From the NCBI GenBank assembly GCA_958298945.1, contig OY282606.1, positions 58,913,920 through 58,977,919 of the forward strand: a stretch of 64,000 bases of DNA. Reading direction: 5' to 3'. Origin of the DNA: Atherix ibis (lineage: Eukaryota; Arthropoda; Insecta; Diptera; Athericidae). A model generated the notes under the pieces. It did no database searches. It was not told the DNA's origin and was given only the letters and a program-made list of their open reading frames with translations. Below are positions 20,485 through 33,784 of this stretch, in pieces. How positions within the stretch are numbered: the first letter of the stretch is position 1; the number at the start of each line of letters is the position of its first letter. The position numbers were made by a program, and so were the translations under genes.

Positions 20485-21809
20485 GTCTATGCACGACCAA
20501 ATTCCGGAAAATTACGTACGTTTTTTATAAATTTTTTGCGATAGTTTTTCCGAAACTTTGTGTTATTGTATTAATAGTGCCCATATCTGGCGCTGACGTG
20601 ACCGATTGAGTGATCCGCCGACTGCACAAGATATGATTAGCTTCACAAATTTTCCTTTTTTTCATTTAACGTCAACCAGTAAATGAGTTTCCACAATAAT
20701 TAAATTATGGTGATGCTTATTATTTAATTATTTTAATTGTTTCTTTAAATGATTCTTTATCATAAATAGAGTTTAATTAAATAATAATGAAAACATAAAT
20801 TATAATTTTTTTATTTTTACTACTTAACTGACTATAGAAACGATGTTTTCAATTTAAAAAAAAAGCTTTAATATATATTTTATATGTAAGCTTAAGTCAA
20901 CGTGAGTGAATAAGTGCAGAAAACTATAAAAATATACAAAAGCAGCTAGACTTGGGTATTTTAAGAGTACTGTAGCTGTAGTTTTAAAGGAACATGGTAA
21001 AACTACAAGCATAAATCGTAAAAGCGGATTATATATAGCGCACAAAATGACACAGGTTCCGATTCATATCCGAAGACTTCAATTTTGTTTGATTTGGTTG
21101 AAAACAAAAGAAATCTGCTTAATGTTTACTAACAAAAATACTGCTGTAAGAAAAATTACTTGCTCGTCGTCTAATTCGGAGACCATATCTGATGCAATAT
21201 CATATTGAACCACATTTTTTATGGATGCAAGATCACATTTAGTGCACACAGGACAAGTAGAGTCAGTTAAAATTTGGATTACACATAAGTTTGACATCGA
21301 TAATGCGTGACAGTTAATCTGTATTCATATTTTTGTAGTCACTTTATTTTGCACTTCAAGCAAATGTCATTTTATTCTATACATTAAGGCAGCTAATAAT
21401 GATATATCTAGTGTTTTCTTTTAAAGAGTTGTTGGTAATTTGTAATCATGTCCTAAAAAATGATTTTGCAGGAATATTTTTCTTCTTCTTTACAGGTTTA
21501 AGAATATCAACAATAGAAAAAAATATTCTAATTAAAACCCTATTTAAACTGTTCATAATTCAGCTTTAATCTAAACTATCACTCGGAATTTTGTAACCAT
21601 ATTAGACGCAGTAACATTTATGCAGTCACTTTTGAATTTCTAAACCAACTTATGTACTGGTCCAGTCAGTCGATAAGAATTATAAAAAACAGCATTAAAT
21701 TATACCACTTTATAATACGATGATTTTTGGTTGTCAATAATAAGTGGTTTATTTTAATATAATCTTCAGCACCTGTTATTTGTAATATGTATTTTAAGTT
21801 TTGAAAAAA
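20485..21809. other. Intergenic, nothing recognised
   Basis: AT-rich without convincing coding sequence. The minus-strand frame 21079-21297 has a Cys pair (CPVCTKCD) but no recognisable family. Confidence 0.4.
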
Positions 21810-21811
21810 TA

Positions 21812-23065
21812 TCAGGTGGATAAGATTAAATCCGCGGTTTTTTAGTCAAAAAAAAACACATGTTTTTACATAGAAAGCAAAAACAAATTTATTCAAAGTA
21901 CTTGCCCTCGCTAGCTACACATTTTTCCCATTTCTCGGGCAATTTGTGTATATCGCGCCAAAAAAATTCCTTCTCTTTCGATGCAAACCCCTCATCAAAC
22001 CATTTTCGGACGTCTTCGTAAGAATCGCAGTGCTGCTCAGCGAGCGCGTGGCCCATCGACGAAAACAGGTGGTAGTCGGAAGAGGCCACGTCTGGTGAAT
22101 AAGCGGGGTGGGGTAGCACCTCCCAGTTGAGTGTCTCGAAGTAGTTTCGGACTATTTTTGACGTGTGTGATGGTGCGTTGTCGTGGAGCAAAATCGGCTT
22201 GTCATGTCTTTGTTGCTAATCCGTCGTTTTTTCACGCAGAGCATGTAGCAATTTGATCAGTTGTTGGTGGTAGCGGTGGGCATTGACAGTTTCACCAGGT
22301 TTCAACATCTCATAGTAGACGATACCCTGCTGATCCCACCAAACGCACAGAATCATCTTCCGTCCGAAGCGATTTGGTCTTGGGGAAGATGTTGATGGTT
22401 GGCCGGGATCCTAAATTCTTGCATTTAGGATTCTCGAAATATATCCACTTTTCATCGCCTGTCACAATCCGATACAGGAACGACTTTCTTTTTTGTCTGG
22501 CGAGCAAGATTTCGCATGTGTTTTGGCGTCGCTCCATCTGCATATCGTTCAATTCATGCGGCACCCATTTTCCGATCTTTTCAATCTTCCCCATGGTACG
22601 CAGACGCATGAAAATGGCTAGTTGAGTAACACCCAATTGCTCCGCGACCATTTTTTGCGATTCGGTATCGTCTTCGTCCAAAAGAGCCTGCAAATGATAG
22701 TCCTCAACTAATCCTAGGCCGATTTTCACGCTTCTTGTCCGACGAAACCAATCTCGGCACGTTGTTTCCGATTAAGCACTGTCACCATAGGCCTCTATAA
22801 GCATTCGATGCGATTCGGCAGCTGATTGAAGCAGAAAAGCATAATCATGTCTAGTTTTGTGCCAGATGCTTTTTTTCTGGCACAAAACTAGACATGATTA
22901 CCAAAGGAAAAATATTTGTTGTTGTACGAAATTGCTGACAATGTGCACTGACTAATGTTGACAGATGTCAAACTCATAAAAAAAAGTATGGCGTTCCCAT
23001 GGTAGCTTAATACGCCTACTCACGCCATCTATGACCAAACAGCGGATTTTTGCTTATACACCTGG
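21812..23065 (-). mobile_element. Mariner element, mauritiana (Mos1)-like, inactive
   Basis: 1254 bp between TA dinucleotides (21810-21811, 23066-23067). The right terminus read inward is CCAGGTGTATAAGCAAAAAT; the left is TCAGGTGGATAAGATTAAAT. This resembles, from memory, the Mos1 terminus CCAGGTGTACAAG. The transposase is in pieces on the minus strand. 22729-22310 has LLDEDDTESQKMVAEQLGVT, WVPHELND and the first catalytic Asp in TGDEKWIYFENPK. 22191-21889 has LHDNAPSHTSK, PAYSPDVASSDYHLF (third Asp) and PEKWEKCVASEGKYFE. Frameshifts fall near 22200-22310, and an inverted duplication disrupts the N-terminus (22843-22899). Confidence 0.88.
22843..22899. repeat. 23-bp perfect inverted duplication at the mariner start codon
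   Basis: Arms 22843-22865 and 22877-22899 (AATCATGTCTAGTTTTGTGC...) are perfect reverse complements around an 11-base loop. The duplicated piece is the first codons of the transposase (ATGTCTAGTTTTGTGCCAG). Confidence 0.9.
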
Positions 23066-23067
23066 TA

Positions 23068-24000
23068 CATCTTTAAATAAACCTGAATAGGAGTATTCAG
23101 CCTGTCGAGTTTTAACAATAGCCGAATTTTAAGATTTAAAACCTTTCGCCAAACTCGGAATTTATCTTCAGCGCCATCAAACTCTAGGGTGCGTATGCGA
23201 TGTCGGGAAGGAATTAGAAACTAAGCAAATACAAATAATGAATTAACAAAATACACATTTAATGATGTTTTATAATATTGTTTAAGCTAATAGGAGCTTT
23301 GATAAAAATATCGCGGACAAAATTCATAAGCTGATGATTACAAGTAATACAACAACTGGATAGGAAAAGTTGTCTAACTATTGACCATATTTGCATATAC
23401 ATAAAAGTATTAAACAAATCACTATAGTAAAGTGTGAGTAATATCTTGCTGGAAGCTTTTTGATTATTGGTTCTGTACAATATGAGACAAAAAGAACAAT
23501 TAAAAATTAATCATTTTATACATTGCTTCAATGGTATATGCTTGTCATATTATAATTTTGACATGCTTTAATTTCACGTAATAAATAAAAATCGTTTATA
23601 ATTTCAGTTATATACTCGTAAATAATTAGCACTGTCAGAGTCCAAGTTGGATAACCAAAATACAAATACAATTATGAAATTTCGAATGTACGAGTATGTC
23701 TGTAAAACTTCTAGAGGGGTTCTTCATAAGGCGACTTGAGGCCGAAATAACTTCAAACTTGAAAACGTGTCCGAAATAAATTGCGAATAATGCGCATCAT
23801 TTTAATAAGATAAATTATTAAATACTTTTAATTAAAATAGGTTAGGAAATAGCCGAAAACTTTTTTTTAATAAAATATGTATTGAATTTATTCACATATA
23901 CATTTATATAAGTAGAACAATATTTTCGAAAAAGAACTACTTGGCCTCTACACAAAAATTTTACCTACTTATATCTAAATTATTATGAAAGTGGTTTTGT
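23068..24000. other. Intergenic, nothing recognised
   Basis: AT-rich. No coding region or repeat ends seen. Confidence 0.5.
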
Positions 24001-24049
24001 ATCACCCTGAGTAACATCGCTCCTTCGGACTCAGAGCTTGTGACACATT

Positions 24050-24480
24050 TATAAGTAGAGCTTTTTTCTATGCTGTTTTCCGCATAATGATAGGACGGAA
24101 ATTTGATTAGGAAGTGGTAATTTTAGGAGGAGCAGGATTTTTGCTTTTTTGAAGCGGTAGTTTTGAGACAATGTTGAAGGTACATTGTTTTTTTGAGAGA
24201 GCTTTTAGTTGACTTATACGAATGTTTGGAGATGATTTGGGTTGTGAGACGGGTATTATGGGAGTAAAAGAAGAGGGTGTGCGTACCGGTTCTCGGTCAT
24301 AATTATTAAAAATACTTTTTCCCTTGCGGAAGATAGGTAATGCAACTTATCTTTGCAATTTACACAGTAACTGCGAGTGCACGGATGTTCTGCATATAGA
24401 CTGAGTCTGCAGTTCGTACAAACCTTGGCCGATTTGCAATTTTTTTTCGCGTTTCAGATTAGTTGACACTTTTTCTATCT
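24050..24480 (-). mobile_element. Possible retroelement gag remnant with Cys/His clusters
   Basis: The minus strand, with frame changes, reads KSAKVCTNCRLSLYAEHPC followed by TRSYCVNCKDKLHYLS, a paired Cys/His arrangement like retroelement gag zinc knuckles. The downstream text is Pro/Ser/Lys-rich. No polymerase follows. Family assignment is not possible. Confidence 0.3.
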
Positions 24481-24739
24481 CATCACATATTAGGGAAATG
24501 TAGTTTCACACTCACGTTGGAGGATGGTCTGGCGGAGTAACCTCCATTTCCATCACGTTCACCTTTGGCCTTTGATGGTAAACAATAATTGTATCACTAT
24601 TTGTTCACTAACAAATTAAATCCCTAATCTAAAAATAGCACAAATTTTTCGATTTTCTTTACTTTTTTTCACGAAAAATTATATTTATTACATTTATTAT
24701 TATTATCACTCTATCAATTTTGCAACGATCGGAATTGGA

Positions 24740-25000
24740 GTCTTCTAACTACGGTGTTTTAAATATTGTTGTACACCAGCCGCTGAAAAGTGATATTAAC
24801 AAAATGAATAATACAGTGCAACATCGACAATGGATTTGTCAATATGATGACGCACCAGTATGTATGTATACGCCGAGAATTGTAAAGAAATGGTGTTTCT
24901 TTATTTTGTTTGGATTGGCCGGCATAATCTCCTAGTCCGAACACTATTGAAAGTGTGTGGGAAATAATTACGAACCCAACAGAATTATGAAAACTATATT
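24740..25000 (+). mobile_element. Tc1-type transposase C-terminal fragment
   Basis: RQWICQYDDAPVCMYTPRIV parallels the Tc1 block around the second catalytic Asp (W.FQQDNAP.H.A..V). It is followed in shifted frames by WPA.SPSPNTIESVWEIITN, the block with the third catalytic residue (NPIE.VW). Short and frameshifted. Confidence 0.6.
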
Positions 25001-28000
25001 TAATAATATTTCTAACAATATTTAAAAAAAAACAAATTTATGCTAAAGTCCATCTCTTAAACTTTATGTTAACTTACATATTTTTTAAAACCGCCCTTAG
25101 GGTTTTCTGGACTTACAAATATTTTTGTGATACTTAAACTTTTTCACTATCTCAGATTAATTTGTTTAACCAACAGCAACTCAATATTCTTATTAAACAA
25201 AGATTTTTTGACTTGGTCATAAACTGGGTATGATGAAGGACAACTACTCATCTTATTCGAAAACGCTATGTTTCGCTAATCGATTTATTTAAAATGTAAA
25301 CTTACGAAACTGTAATTTTTATTAATTTTGAGTATACTCAAAATTTTTAGGGCAGTTTTGGATTAAAAAAAATAAAAATGTTTAATATTATATAAAAAAT
25401 AAGCGTTTCATTTCTGAGAAGTAAACATCCTTAGATTTATTGATTGACCTTAAACTGTTAAACGAGTTTCCTTTCAATAGCATAGGGCACTGTTTGAGTG
25501 TCTTTAAAGTTACAAGTACTTTACGAATTTTATTCACATATATGGCCGCAAAAAAAAATATGGTCAAAAATTGAATTGCTCATAATTTGTTCGTGTATTA
25601 AAATATACGCGGAGCGTATTTAACGGAAATGGCACTACTACAAATAGGCGGGTCTCCGATACTAATTTTAAAATGTATGTATTTTTCGCATAATTTTTGT
25701 AAATTTTGGGGAAACAAATGATAAGTCTATAGTTTTATTAAGATAATATCAATAATTAGATACTGTACACAGTTTGTTTAATAAATATTTCATTTAAGAA
25801 TTCTTCTCGGATATTTCCACTACTGCAGTTTATACCTTTTTCAACCTTGTTTTTCTTATTAATTAAAATTAATGTATTGTAGAAATGAAAGTTTTACTAT
25901 GATTAATGATTTTTTTATAAATTAATAATTAAATATTTTTTTATGTTCAGTTCAAATAATAAAAAACAATACTTTTTCTATTCAATTTTATTAATATTAA
26001 GTACATTTTCCTTAGTAATAATTTGTCCAAAACTTTGGCTATTCATAAGTATGTATGAAGTTCGTACGTATAAGTATTATTTATATAGTATTTTTACTTT
26101 AGAAAATGAATTAATCGAATATATGTTACGAAAATAGTTGAATTGTTCCAAGTAATGATAATAGTAAAGTTAAAATCATCATACGACAATTTAATATGAA
26201 ACGTTTGAGAATTATTTGAATTGAAATAATGACTGCGATAATAGTGATGATGTGATGCGTGAAGTGTGGCGAGCTCCGTTTTTGCTGATAACAGCATGAA
26301 TGAAATGGTGGATCATTGAAGGAAGACGTAAAATGGGAGGAATTCTCTAGTATACACGTATTCATACGTATTTGTATAAATACTTCATTTGACTAATGTA
26401 CATATAGTTACGTTTGAAAATAAAAGAAGTATTAGTAGAAGATATTAATGGAGTCGAATAAAAAATTCTTTCAACATTTTCCAAGTATACTGAGGAGATG
26501 AACCTTAGCGTAGTTAAGTCCCAAATCTTAATGAAGACTTTATATATAGATATATGTCCATATGTATATACCCGTATTTGATTATGTACACAATAGTGTA
26601 ATAGCGCAAATGGTTAACCATAAATTGTTTCGAATCGCATACAATGCCAATTTACACATGAAACCCATTTACTTAGTTGAATTTATGTAAAAAGAGACTT
26701 GCACAATTCCCAACAACAACAGATGAACAGACCGTTGTTATTGTACGCGTATGGAAATTCAGAATGAGATTCGCATTGAGTGGGTTCCGAAATTCGATCG
26801 AAATGATGTCTCTGTAGCTTATTGTTAGTACTGAAACTGAGTTCAATCGATTATGTCAGGGACACTAATTTGCTCCTTACAATTTATATACTTCATAATT
26901 TTTTAAAAAAGAATAATCGATTTTCGTAAAAAATAATATTTAAATAGTAGCCAATTTGTATTAATCCGAACTGTTTAGTTTTAAAAAATCGTTTGCAATT
27001 TAATTATGCCTATAACCTTACAAATATTCATAAATAACGGTCAAATTATAAAAATTAAATTATAAAAACTGTTAATATAATCAATTTGTAAAATCATTCG
27101 GCTTGGTGAATTTCTATTTATTTATTGCCATTAAATATTTTACAAATAAGCCAATATTGAGCGTGGACTACGGTTGGTGGTAAGTTTGATTCGTAGCCGT
27201 CATAAATTATTTCATTAAAAATTTATGTTATTCAATAACCGAGCACATATCGTTTGTGTAAAATATTTGTGTGGTAAATTAAATAAAGTATAAGTAATTT
27301 AATAATACCTTTAATATAGTGAGCAGTAGTATGCCTGAGTGAAAAACGGATGTGAATAATAATTTAGATGAACGCGTGCGTGTATGTATAAATACGCAAA
27401 TTTGCCATATAATTTATAATGAAAGTAGTTATGAGTTAATAAAATTTTGTGTTTATATGGTCATTTGTGAACAAAAGTAAACATATTTGCCTGTAAGAGA
27501 TGTTTAGTTGAACACTTATTTTTCTTTTTCAATTCGAAATGTGAATTGTTATTTCAATTAAATCGATGTTATTTTCTTACTCAAAATATATTTAACCATA
27601 AGCATATGTATGTACATATGTATGCACGAGATATTTCTTAGGCAATTCCATTATACTACGTGCAAGCAGGAATATAACCATTAAAATATTAGATTATTTA
27701 TTGCATATACACATTTACATATGACCAATTAGATTTTTTGAGAACTCTTTATAATTATTTTTTGTCAAAGAAAGTGTTTCCGCTTGAGTATACTTAATAT
27801 ATAAAAAAAATATATTTTAAATTATTTTAACTCTTCATCCAGTCAACAAATAAAAAATTAAGGAACCTTATAGTTTAAACCTTATAAAAACCTTTTATTT
27901 TTATAAAATTTTAAAATGTAACAAAGTTTTCAAATCTTTACCTAAATCTAGCTTATAAGTTAATATGGAATATAAAACAACAAATAATAAAAAAATGGTA

Positions 28001-29163
28001 TATTGAAAAAAAACCCGATAAATGCACTTTTTTAAATTATTTGTAGTAAAATAGGTAAGTTAATAACAGATCTGCTTAGATGTTCGTAGTTTGGGTCAAT
28101 TCAAAGGCTATGGAAGAATTAAATAAAAATATATCAACGTAAAGTTTTTCTTCTGGACTACCTAGCCGGAGTCTAATAAAAGTCCTTATTGTATGTTTGT
28201 ATATGAATTATGTTAATATTATAATTTTTGTTAATTAATAATTAATAATATTTTGATCGAATTTATAGGAAATTTACTTGATTAGTTAGTAAGTACGATT
28301 GTTTAACATGATATACCAGGAAAAATGATATGAGATAAATTGCATTTGATGATAGTTATGAGATAAACAGTGATTGATTTTTAATTTGTAATCAATTGTG
28401 CAAATTTAAACAATTAGATAAATTATATTTACGGATGAAATATTTAATTATTTATAAATTTCTATAAAATTTATAATACCTATTTTTTAAGTACTGTATA
28501 CTTTTTCTTCTAAGTTCCATCTTCCAAATTTTATGTTTTGGTTTAAGGACCAAATAAATTTATAAAATGTATTTTTTTTTTCATTATCATGCAATTAAAA
28601 AAAAAATTCGTAATAAAATTGTATTGTGCAATCGATTTTAAAAATATTTTAATGTCAAAATTTTTCAATTTTTAACATTCTAATAGAATAGTAAAGATGC
28701 AATATCCTGACTATTGATACTACATAAACTGGATAACAAATTATAGAATATTTGAAATATTTAATAGAAACTTCATTATTTATAATTGTGATAATATATT
28801 CAATTTATAATTGGTATTGTAGTATTATCGTTATTTGAGAGGAGTTAAGTGTTTAATCGACTTCTTTACTTTAGTATAACATTTATTGAATTAACGCAGC
28901 AATATCAGAAAATTAATTGAATTCATATATGTATATTGAATGGAAAATAGTTAAACCAATTCAAAGTCTTCAAATTATTTTTAATTTAATTTTTATATAT
29001 TAAAATAAATTTAACAAACCGGAAATATATTTGAATATTTTAAAATATTTTGTAACTACTGAAGACCTATTTATACGTGTATATAAAATTACAACTATTT
29101 ATAGTAAAATATTGTTTTTTTAATGATTTATATCTAAATTATGAACATGTAGTAATAATGAAC
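25001..29163. other. Long AT-rich stretch without recognised genes
   Basis: About 4.2 kb with only short chance frames. The 26.1-26.4 kb minus frames are His/Ser-rich low-complexity. No splice-linked coding blocks, TIR pairs or RNA gene were found. Confidence 0.5.
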
Positions 29164-29165
29164 TA

Positions 29166-30394
29166 ATATAATAACTTAAAAATGCGGGATTTTTGGCAAA
29201 CTTGAGTGTTTATTTTGAAAAATTGTTACAATATATTTTATTCAAAGTATTGTCCATCGGAAGCCACTACTTTTTCCCATCTTTCTGGCAACATATGGAT
29301 TCCGCACCAAAAAAACTGCTCCGGTTTTGAGGCCAAGAATGAATCGAGCCAATTTTTGATGCCGTGTTCTGAAGTGAAGCGTATTCCGGTGAGGGCGTTT
29401 TGCATGGATCTAAACAAATGGTAGTCGGACGGGGCAAGGTCTGGGCTATAAGGCGGGTGAGGCAAAACTTCCCAGCCACTGTTTTCTAAATAATTTTTAA
29501 CCGGTCTTGCAACATGAGGCCGAGCGTTGTCATGATGGAAAATTATGGCTTCGTGTCTGGTCGCATATTCCGGGCGTTTTTCGGCCAATGCTCGCTTCAA
29601 ACGGATTAATTGTGTTCGGTAGAGGTCGCCTGTGATCGTCTGGCCCAATTTCAATAGCTCATAATAAATCACACCCTTCTGATCCCACCAAATACAGAGC
29701 ATTACCTTGGCGCCATGGATATTTGGCTGGTTGGCCGGGCTTCCCATACGATTTTTTGCGCTTTGGGTTGTCGTAATGAATCCATTTTTCGTCGCCAGTA
29801 ATGATTCGATTCAAAAACGACTTCGTTTGCTGCCTTTCAACGTCTCTTGGCTTCAATTCATATGGGACCCAATTTCCTTGCTTTTGGATGAATCCTGCTG
29901 GTTTCAAACGTTTTGAAATGGCTGCTTGAGTGACTCCTATTGATTTTGCAATTTCTTCTTGAGTTCGACAACAGTCTTCGTCGAGTAATGCCTCCAAATC
30001 TTCATCTTCAAACTTTTTTGGCTGACCTGGTCGTTCTTTGTCTTCCGTGTCAAAATCACCACTTCTGAACCGCACAAACCATCTCTCGCACGTTGAAATC
30101 GATGGAACATATTCAGGATAAGCTTCGGTGAGCAATCGATGTGCTTCAGCTGCACTTTTTTTCAAATTGAAGAAGTAAATCAACACTTCCCGCAAATGGG
30201 ACTTTTTTGGTACGAAATTCGACATTTTTGAAGCAAAAAAAAACTTTGTTGTTTACACTATTTCGTTCAATGACTAATCGAGAATGAATGACAGATGTTT
30301 AACCTCCAAAATGCCATATGAGTTATTATTAACACAAACCATGTGTAAAAGTTATGCCATCTGTTGTCAATCCCGCATTTTTAAGTTATACACT
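29166..30394 (-). mobile_element. Mariner element, 1.23 kb, one frameshift and an internal deletion
   Basis: A 20-bp perfect inverted repeat (ATAACTTAAAAATGCGGGAT at 29171-29190 and the complement at 30370-30389) lies just inside TA dinucleotides at 29164-29165 and 30395-30396. The transposase starts at 30225 (MSNFVPKKSHLREVLIYFFN) with helix-turn-helix LLTEAYPEYVPSISTCERWF and first catalytic Asp in TGDEKWIHYDNPK. A frame change near 29700-29750 follows, then 29747-29238 has MLCIWWDQKGVIYYELL, FHHDNARPHVA, PPYSPDLAPSDYHLF and WEKVVASDGQYFE. About a dozen codons are missing between VERQQ and TKSFLNR. Otherwise well preserved, so a young, dead copy. Confidence 0.9.
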
Positions 30395-30396
30395 TA

Positions 30397-32025
30397 TATA
30401 TAAAATCGTTGGCTGCAATTAACTATATAACGGTAAAATAAAATTTAAAATAACTATATTTAATAAATTATATTTGAAATTTTTAATATGATGTTTATTA
30501 TTATTTTAATCAGAAAACTATTTGGCAATGACCAAATAATTGATTTCAAAATAATTTCTGGTAAGCATATTTTTACGAATTACAATATATTGTACAATAT
30601 AGCTATAAATTTATTTGGAAATATTTCAATGGACCTATTATTAGCAATTTTGTCATTGCAATATTAATGTTTATTTCAATCTTATACTAAATACGGAATA
30701 AAAATATTTTATATACAATAATACTAGAAATAATTTATCGTATTTTTAGTAATATGCTATACATTTTTTTATCTACTTTTACTTAAAAATAGGTTAAAAT
30801 TTTAATTAAGACTTACAATTTCTTTTAATGACATAAAATTAGTGTATTTATGATCGTAACTACCATATAATTTGGGCTTAATATACGTGTACGTATTAAT
30901 ATAATAAGGAAATTTTTATTTTGCAACTTTCATAAAGAGGATTTAATAAATTTTGGCCTACGACATTAATTGACACTATGATGGATAATACAATTTATTT
31001 ATATTTGTATCAAAAGAAAATATTGAGTCAAGTGGTTAGAAATTAGGGTTTGTTAATAAATTTTATTTTCAATAATACAATGACTTGAATTGATAAACTT
31101 TTATTATTGCACAATTGCTCCAAACATTTCCACACATCGCCCAATCTGTATATCCAAGTCGTATATAAACGAGTGTTAAGTAAAAATCTTGATTGACTTG
31201 TACACTTTTATTGTACTCGTCTCCCATGGATAATACGTTAAAGTATATTATTTGAGTTGGCATTCTAGGCTTACTTAAAGGTAAATAACGGAAGAGTAAA
31301 TTGCGATCAGACTTTGATGTTTAAGAAATTTTACAAATAAAATATGCATATATTTTACTTAAATTATTCCTGGTGTATGAAAATATCATAATTTTTGGTT
31401 ATGAAATATTACTTTTAGAATGTATACAAAAGTATCTATGCAGAATTGAGAATAAAAAAAAAATTACAAAATCTAATAATATTGTTCATGATTGTTTAGA
31501 TTCTCTTTTCAAATAATTTTTTCCCATATTAGTCAAAGAATCAGTCCTTTTGATATTGCATTTCCTGATATTGTTTTGAATTTAAAGATTTAAAGACGGA
31601 TCTCAATGTAGATTTTACTATCTAGTCGATTTTACTAATATATTATTATACTATATGCTATTATTTTAATTTATTTAATATTATAAATATAAGAAAATTA
31701 AATAATAATTCATATCATGTTCTTATTAGTAGAATCTGGAGTTATTCTTTCAATTTAGAAAATATATTTTTGTATAGTATATTAGAAAGTACATATGATG
31801 TGTGGCAGCACTGGGGATATCCTAGATGTGTAATACAAGTTTCAACCTCGTCCGATAACTATGCCACTCTTTAGAAAAAATTAAACACTGAAATTATCAG
31901 TAACAAGCTACCAAATTTTGTCCTAAGCTTAGTTAATGTGCGGGTTTAACTTATTAAAAAAATTCCTATCAAGATCATAAGTTTTTCGGTGGTATTTAGC
32001 ATTTTTGGAGGGCCGATAAGCAGTT
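30397..32025. other. AT-rich intergenic, nothing recognised
   Basis: No coding block or element ends identified. Confidence 0.5.
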
Positions 32026-32125
32026 GAAAACGAATGTCGCTCACTGAAAAATGATGTAAATTTGGAGCAAGTGTGTGTTCTTGTGCCGTCGGATCGTCCA
32101 TTAACATTGAAACTGACGAGTAATG
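32026..32125 (+). mobile_element. Short mariner N-terminal remnant (weak)
   Basis: SLKNDVNLEQVCVLVPSDRP then LTLKLTSNE, resembling the mariner linker (ND.NV.RVR.LV.SDRRLT...). Too short for certainty. Confidence 0.35.
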
Positions 32126-32842
32126 AAAAATGAGTCCAAACAAAAGATTCTTTGCGCCAGATCGGATATGACATATACTTGTATGTCCGACCATGATAAC
32201 GGCCAACTCCATCAGCTGATTTTTGTCCAAAAGCGATTCCAGTGGTTCCCCATCTCCCTATTCATATGATCAAACTCCGTGTTCCCCAAAATTAAAAAAC
32301 ACATGAAAGGAAATCATTTTGTTATTGTCGATAACATTCAAGTAAATGACTATAACTGAGAAGCTGAACGTGATTCAGTTGAAGCGTTCCAACACTGCCG
32401 CGAAGTGTGGAAACAACGATTAGTTTCAAATATTTTCCACACTACATAATCTTTGTTTATATGTTCATAATTTCATTTTTGTTGTTGAATTGAATTATAA
32501 TTTTTTTTCTAAACTTTAAAATGTAAAACTTAAAATATGGTAAAAAATATTTTATTTTTATCACTTTTAACATATTAAAAATATAGTAGAACAAGTTGGT
32601 ACCACTAGGTTTGCAAATTTTTTATAAATATTATAAAACAGTTAAAATCTTTACTTAATGGTATGAACTGCTCACAAAGGCATATTAAGTTATTATTTTA
32701 TATTATAAATAATTTTAAAAATAAATTGAACTGTAAGAATAAAAAGAATATAGCACGATCAATTTCGGAAACTGCTTTTGTACTTTAAAATATAGATGCA
32801 TTTACAATCTTTATTTTGTTCAATTCTACAATTTTATATACA

Positions 32843-33782
32843 CGAGATCTGCTCAAAAAGTATCGCGAATTTTGTGTTTTTTTCAAAAATTATTTATTTA
32901 TTCATGAATATCTATTTTGTCCCCTTCAAAGTAATCCCCACTAGATATTATACACTTGTGCCAACGTTTTTTCCAATCCTCGAAGCACTTCGAAAAATAA
33001 TTTTTTGTGATCTTGTTCAGCTTCTCCTTCGATGCCGTCTTTATCTCCTCAATAGTAGCATAGCGTCGTCCTTTCATGGGGCTCTTCAGTTTCGGGAATA
33101 AGAAAAAGTTACAGGGGGCAGATCTGGGGAATACGGTGAATGCGGCATTATTAGTGTGTTGTTTTTGGCCAAAAATTCGCGCACAATAGCAACGATGTGT
33201 GAGCAGGGGCATTATCATAGTGCAAAAGCCAATTTTTGTTCTTCCACAAATCCGGGCGTTTCTGATGGATTGCTTCGCGCAACTTGCGCATAACTTGCAG
33301 GTTATATTTCCTATTGATCGTTCTACCCTATGACAAGAACTCATGATGCACCACGCCCCTGCAATCGAAGAAAACTGTAAGCAAAACCTTCACATTCGAA
33401 GAAAACTGTAATCAAAACCTTCACATCTGCTCGGCCCTCTGAGAACATTTTGTACCACCGATAAACGTTGGTTCGGTACAAGATAGCTTCACCATATGCC
33501 ACAGTCAACATTAGGAATGCGTCCGCGTAATTAGTTTTGTTTTTGACACAAAATTTGATACAGATTCTTTGATCCATTTTTTGGAATGGGCAAAAATCGA
33601 AGACGAGCCAAAACACGTGCAAGCAAAGCAGCTGTAAAAAATTAACTGAACATTCAAAATAGCCGAACTTGTCGGCATAAGTGAAAGATATGAGTACCAA
33701 CATAATGCCATAAAAAATCAAAAATCGAATATACGTAAACCGCGGAAATCCAAAATTCGCGATACTTTTTGAACAGACCTCG
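32843..33782 (-). mobile_element. Internally deleted mariner (940 bp)
   Basis: Termini CGAGATCTGCTCAAAAAGTA (left) and CGAGGTCTGTTCAAAAAGTA (right, read inward), followed on the right by TA 33783-33784; the left flank is CA, probably a mutated TA. The N-terminus (33576 down) reads MDQRICIKFCVKNKTNYADA and NVYRWYKMFSEGRADV. It then jumps at about 33430 to the VKVLITVFF segment, so the central part with the first catalytic Asp is gone. The C-terminal part (33344-32898) has HHRVER-type relics, LCASCAKQSIRNARICGRT in shifted frames and WKKRWHKCIISSGDYFEGDK. A ~35-bp piece (CATTCGAAGAAAACTGTAA) is duplicated at 33364-33430. Same family as 50027-50930. Confidence 0.85.
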
Positions 33783-33784
33783 TA

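Noticed and set aside
26094..26365. His/Ser-rich minus-strand frames
   Set aside because: Low-complexity reading of ATGATG-type sequence, with no start context, introns or known domain.
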